Part shown: one piece after another, positions 62,618 to 64,000 of the stretch
Layout: the number at the start of each line of letters is the position of its first letter
How positions within the stretch are numbered: position 1 is the stretch's first letter
Assembly: GCA_963704535.1 (NCBI GenBank)
Contig: OY969916.1
Span: forward strand, 1,426,001-1,490,000
Reading direction: 5' to 3'
Source: G963704535 sp963704535
Lineage (GTDB): Bacteria; Chloroflexota; Chloroflexia; Chloroflexales; Roseiflexaceae
Length of the DNA: 64,000 nucleotides
Position numbers and translations under genes: made by a program
Notes under the pieces: model-generated
The model's input: only the letters and a program-made list of their open reading frames with translations
Told to the model about the DNA's origin: nothing
The model's database searches: none

Positions 62618-64000
62618 ATGACCCGTACCATCCGCGCGCCCCGCGGCTCGCAGCTCTCGTGCAAGGGCTGGCCGCAGGAGGCGGCCCTGCGCATGCTGAT
62701 GAACAACCTCGACCCAGAGGTGGCCGAGGACCCGGCCAATCTGATCGTCTACGGCGGGACCGGCAAGGCCGCCCGCAACTGGGCCTGCTTCGACGCGATC
62801 GTGCGCGAGCTGCGGCAGCTCGCCGGCGACGAGACGCTGCTGATCCAGTCGGGCAAGCCGGTGGGCGTGCTGCGAACCCACCCCTGGGCGCCGCGGGTGC
62901 TGCTGGCCAATAGCCTGCTGGTGCCGCACTGGGCCACCTGGGACGAATTTCGGCGCCTGGAGGCACTCGGCCTGACCATGTACGGGCAGATGACGGCCGG
63001 AAGCTGGATCTACATCGGCACGCAGGGGATCTTGCAGGGCACCTACGAGACCTTCGCCGAGCTGGCCCGCCAGCACTTCGGCGGCTCGCTGCGGGGCCGC
63101 TGGGTGCTGACGGCTGGTCTGGGCGGTATGGGCGGCGCCCAGCCCCTATCGGTGACCATGAACGAAGGCGTCGTGATGGTTGTCGAGGTCGATCGGCAGC
63201 GGATGGAGCGCCGCCTGGCCACCGGCTATCTTGATCTGGCCGTCGATACGCTGGAGGAGGCGATGACGGCAGTAGAGGAGGCGCTGCGGGCCGGCACCCC
63301 GAAGTCGATCGGTCTGCTGGGCAACGCCGCCGAGATCTACCGTGAGCTGGCCGTGCGCGATGTGATCCCCGACGTCGTCACCGACCAGACCAGCGCCCAC
63401 GATGCGCTGGGCGGCTACATCCCCGCCGGGATGAGCTTCGACGAGGCGCTGGCGCTGCGCGAGCGCGACCCGGTCGCCTACGAGCGGCACTCGCTCGACA
63501 GCATGGCCCGCCACGTCGAGGCGATGGTCGAGCTTCAGCGGCGCGGCGCGGTGGTCTTCGACTACGGCAACAATATCCGAGCGCAGGCGGCGCGGGCCGG
63601 CTACGGCGAGGCCTTCGCGTTCCCCGGCTTTGTGCCGGCCTACATCCGCCCGCAATTCTGTCGCGGTCGCGGCCCCTTTCGCTGGGTCGCGCTGTCGGGC
63701 GACCCGGCCGATATCGCGCGCACCGACCAGGCGATCCTTGAACTCTTTCCCGAAGATGCCAGCCTCGCGCGCTGGATCAAGCTGGCCGGCGAGCAGGTTC
63801 AGTTCCAAGGGCTGCCGGCGCGGATCTGCTGGCTCGGCTATGGCGAGCGGGCCAGGGCCGGCCTGCGCTTCAACGAGCTGGTGCGCGCCGGCGAGGTCTC
63901 GGCGCCGATCGTGATCGGGCGCGACCACCTGGACTGCGGCTCGGTGGCCTCGCCCTACCGCGAGACCGAGGCGATGCGCGACGGCAGCGATGCGATCGCC
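62618..64000 (+). CDS. hutU: Urocanate hydratase, cut by the right edge of the window
   Basis: HutU converts urocanate to imidazolone propionate in histidine breakdown, using tightly bound NAD+. The visible 461 codons start MTRTIRAPRGSQLSCKGWPQ and include EAALRMLMNNLDPEVAEDP, LIVYGGTGKAARNWACFD, QSGKPVGVLRTHPWAPRVL, the NAD-binding VLTAGLGGMGGAQPLSVTMN, DVVTDQTSAHDALGGYIPAG, PFRWVALSGDPADI and RDHLDCGSVASPYRETE. The family has about 550 residues, so roughly 90 remain outside. The ATG at 62618 has GAGGAGG seven bases upstream. The hut partners are not in view. Confidence 0.95.
   Translation, partial: MTRTIRAPRGSQLSCKGWPQEAALRMLMNNLDPEVAEDPANLIVYGGTGKAARNWACFDAIVRELRQLAGDETLLIQSGKPVGVLRTHPWAPRVLLANSLLVPHWATWDEFRRLEALGLTMYGQMTAGSWIYIGTQGILQGTYETFAELARQHFGGSLRGRWVLTAGLGGMGGAQPLSVTMNEGVVMVVEVDRQRMERRLATGYLDLAVDTLEEAMTAVEEALRAGTPKSIGLLGNAAEIYRELAVRDVIPDVVTDQTSAHDALGGYIPAGMSFDEALALRERDPVAYERHSLDSMARHVEAMVELQRRGAVVFDYGNNIRAQAARAGYGEAFAFPGFVPAYIRPQFCRGRGPFRWVALSGDPADIARTDQAILELFPEDASLARWIKLAGEQVQFQGLPARICWLGYGERARAGLRFNELVRAGEVSAPIVIGRDHLDCGSVASPYRETEAMRDGSDAIA

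Noticed and set aside
1..64000. tRNA, rRNA or riboswitch genes
   Set aside because: I looked for T-loop and conserved rRNA or riboswitch-like motifs on both strands and found none that fold convincingly. A tRNAscan-SE and Rfam run would settle this.

Overview
The window is a high-GC bacterial chromosome segment, most likely from a filamentous or phototroph-related member of the Chloroflexota (Chloroflexia). The reasons are the protein style (LDHDGPTQ-type NarL kinases, two-GAF sensor kinases, Chloroflexia-like DsbA, ThuA and WS/DGAT proteins), the absence of any outer-membrane machinery, and the very dense load of GC-rich intergenic palindromes. This is my reading from sequence alone; no search was run.

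Layout: (1) 1-3.7 kb holds a DsbA-like lipoprotein whose first active-site Cys codon is an in-frame TGA, a GT2 glycosyltransferase and two membrane proteins. (2) 3.8-7.7 kb is a peptide/nickel-type ABC importer (DppC, DppB, DppA) on the minus strand. (3) 8.2-11.8 kb has a catalytically incomplete phosphatidylserine decarboxylase relative, then the conserved ffh-rpsP-khpA-rimM translation/secretion cluster. (4) 12-25 kb carries two sensor kinases, type II NADH dehydrogenase, a cytochrome P450, and a sugar-metabolism group (beta-hydroxyacid dehydrogenase, ThuA, Gfo/Idh/MocA, UgpC/MsmX-type ATPase, LacI regulator). (5) 25.3-32.5 kb holds greA with a terminator-bearing leader, lysS, a Fic/Doc-like pair, and an SDR + PlsC + WS/DGAT lipid group. 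(6) 32.5-40.2 kb is an accessory stretch with two 187-bp MITE-like elements, a lower-GC island with a coupled three-gene operon, a methyltransferase remnant, and an intact IS4-family element with TIRs and a 6-bp target duplication. (7) 40.4-52.7 kb is an alginate-like exopolysaccharide cluster: AlgD-like dehydrogenase, Alg8-like synthase, a two-module AlgG-like beta-helix protein, mannose-1-phosphate guanylyltransferase, a large TPR protein and a second AlgG-like lipoprotein. I consider this the most interesting system here. (8) 53-62.5 kb contains an antitoxin-phosphatase chimera, a GT87-like membrane protein and a 2,250-residue secreted RHS toxin with an immunity candidate. (9) 62.6 kb to the right edge is urocanate hydratase, cut by the window.

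Many genes that should be intact, including essential ffh, are broken by single-base indels, most of them insertions; four share the same change, GAGTC/GACTC reading as GAGTTC/GAACTC. I treat these as probable sequence errors and give the full reconstructed span of each gene. Almost every intergenic gap is filled with palindromic repeats or with short tandem repeats followed by their own reverse complement. No tRNA, rRNA or CRISPR array was seen.
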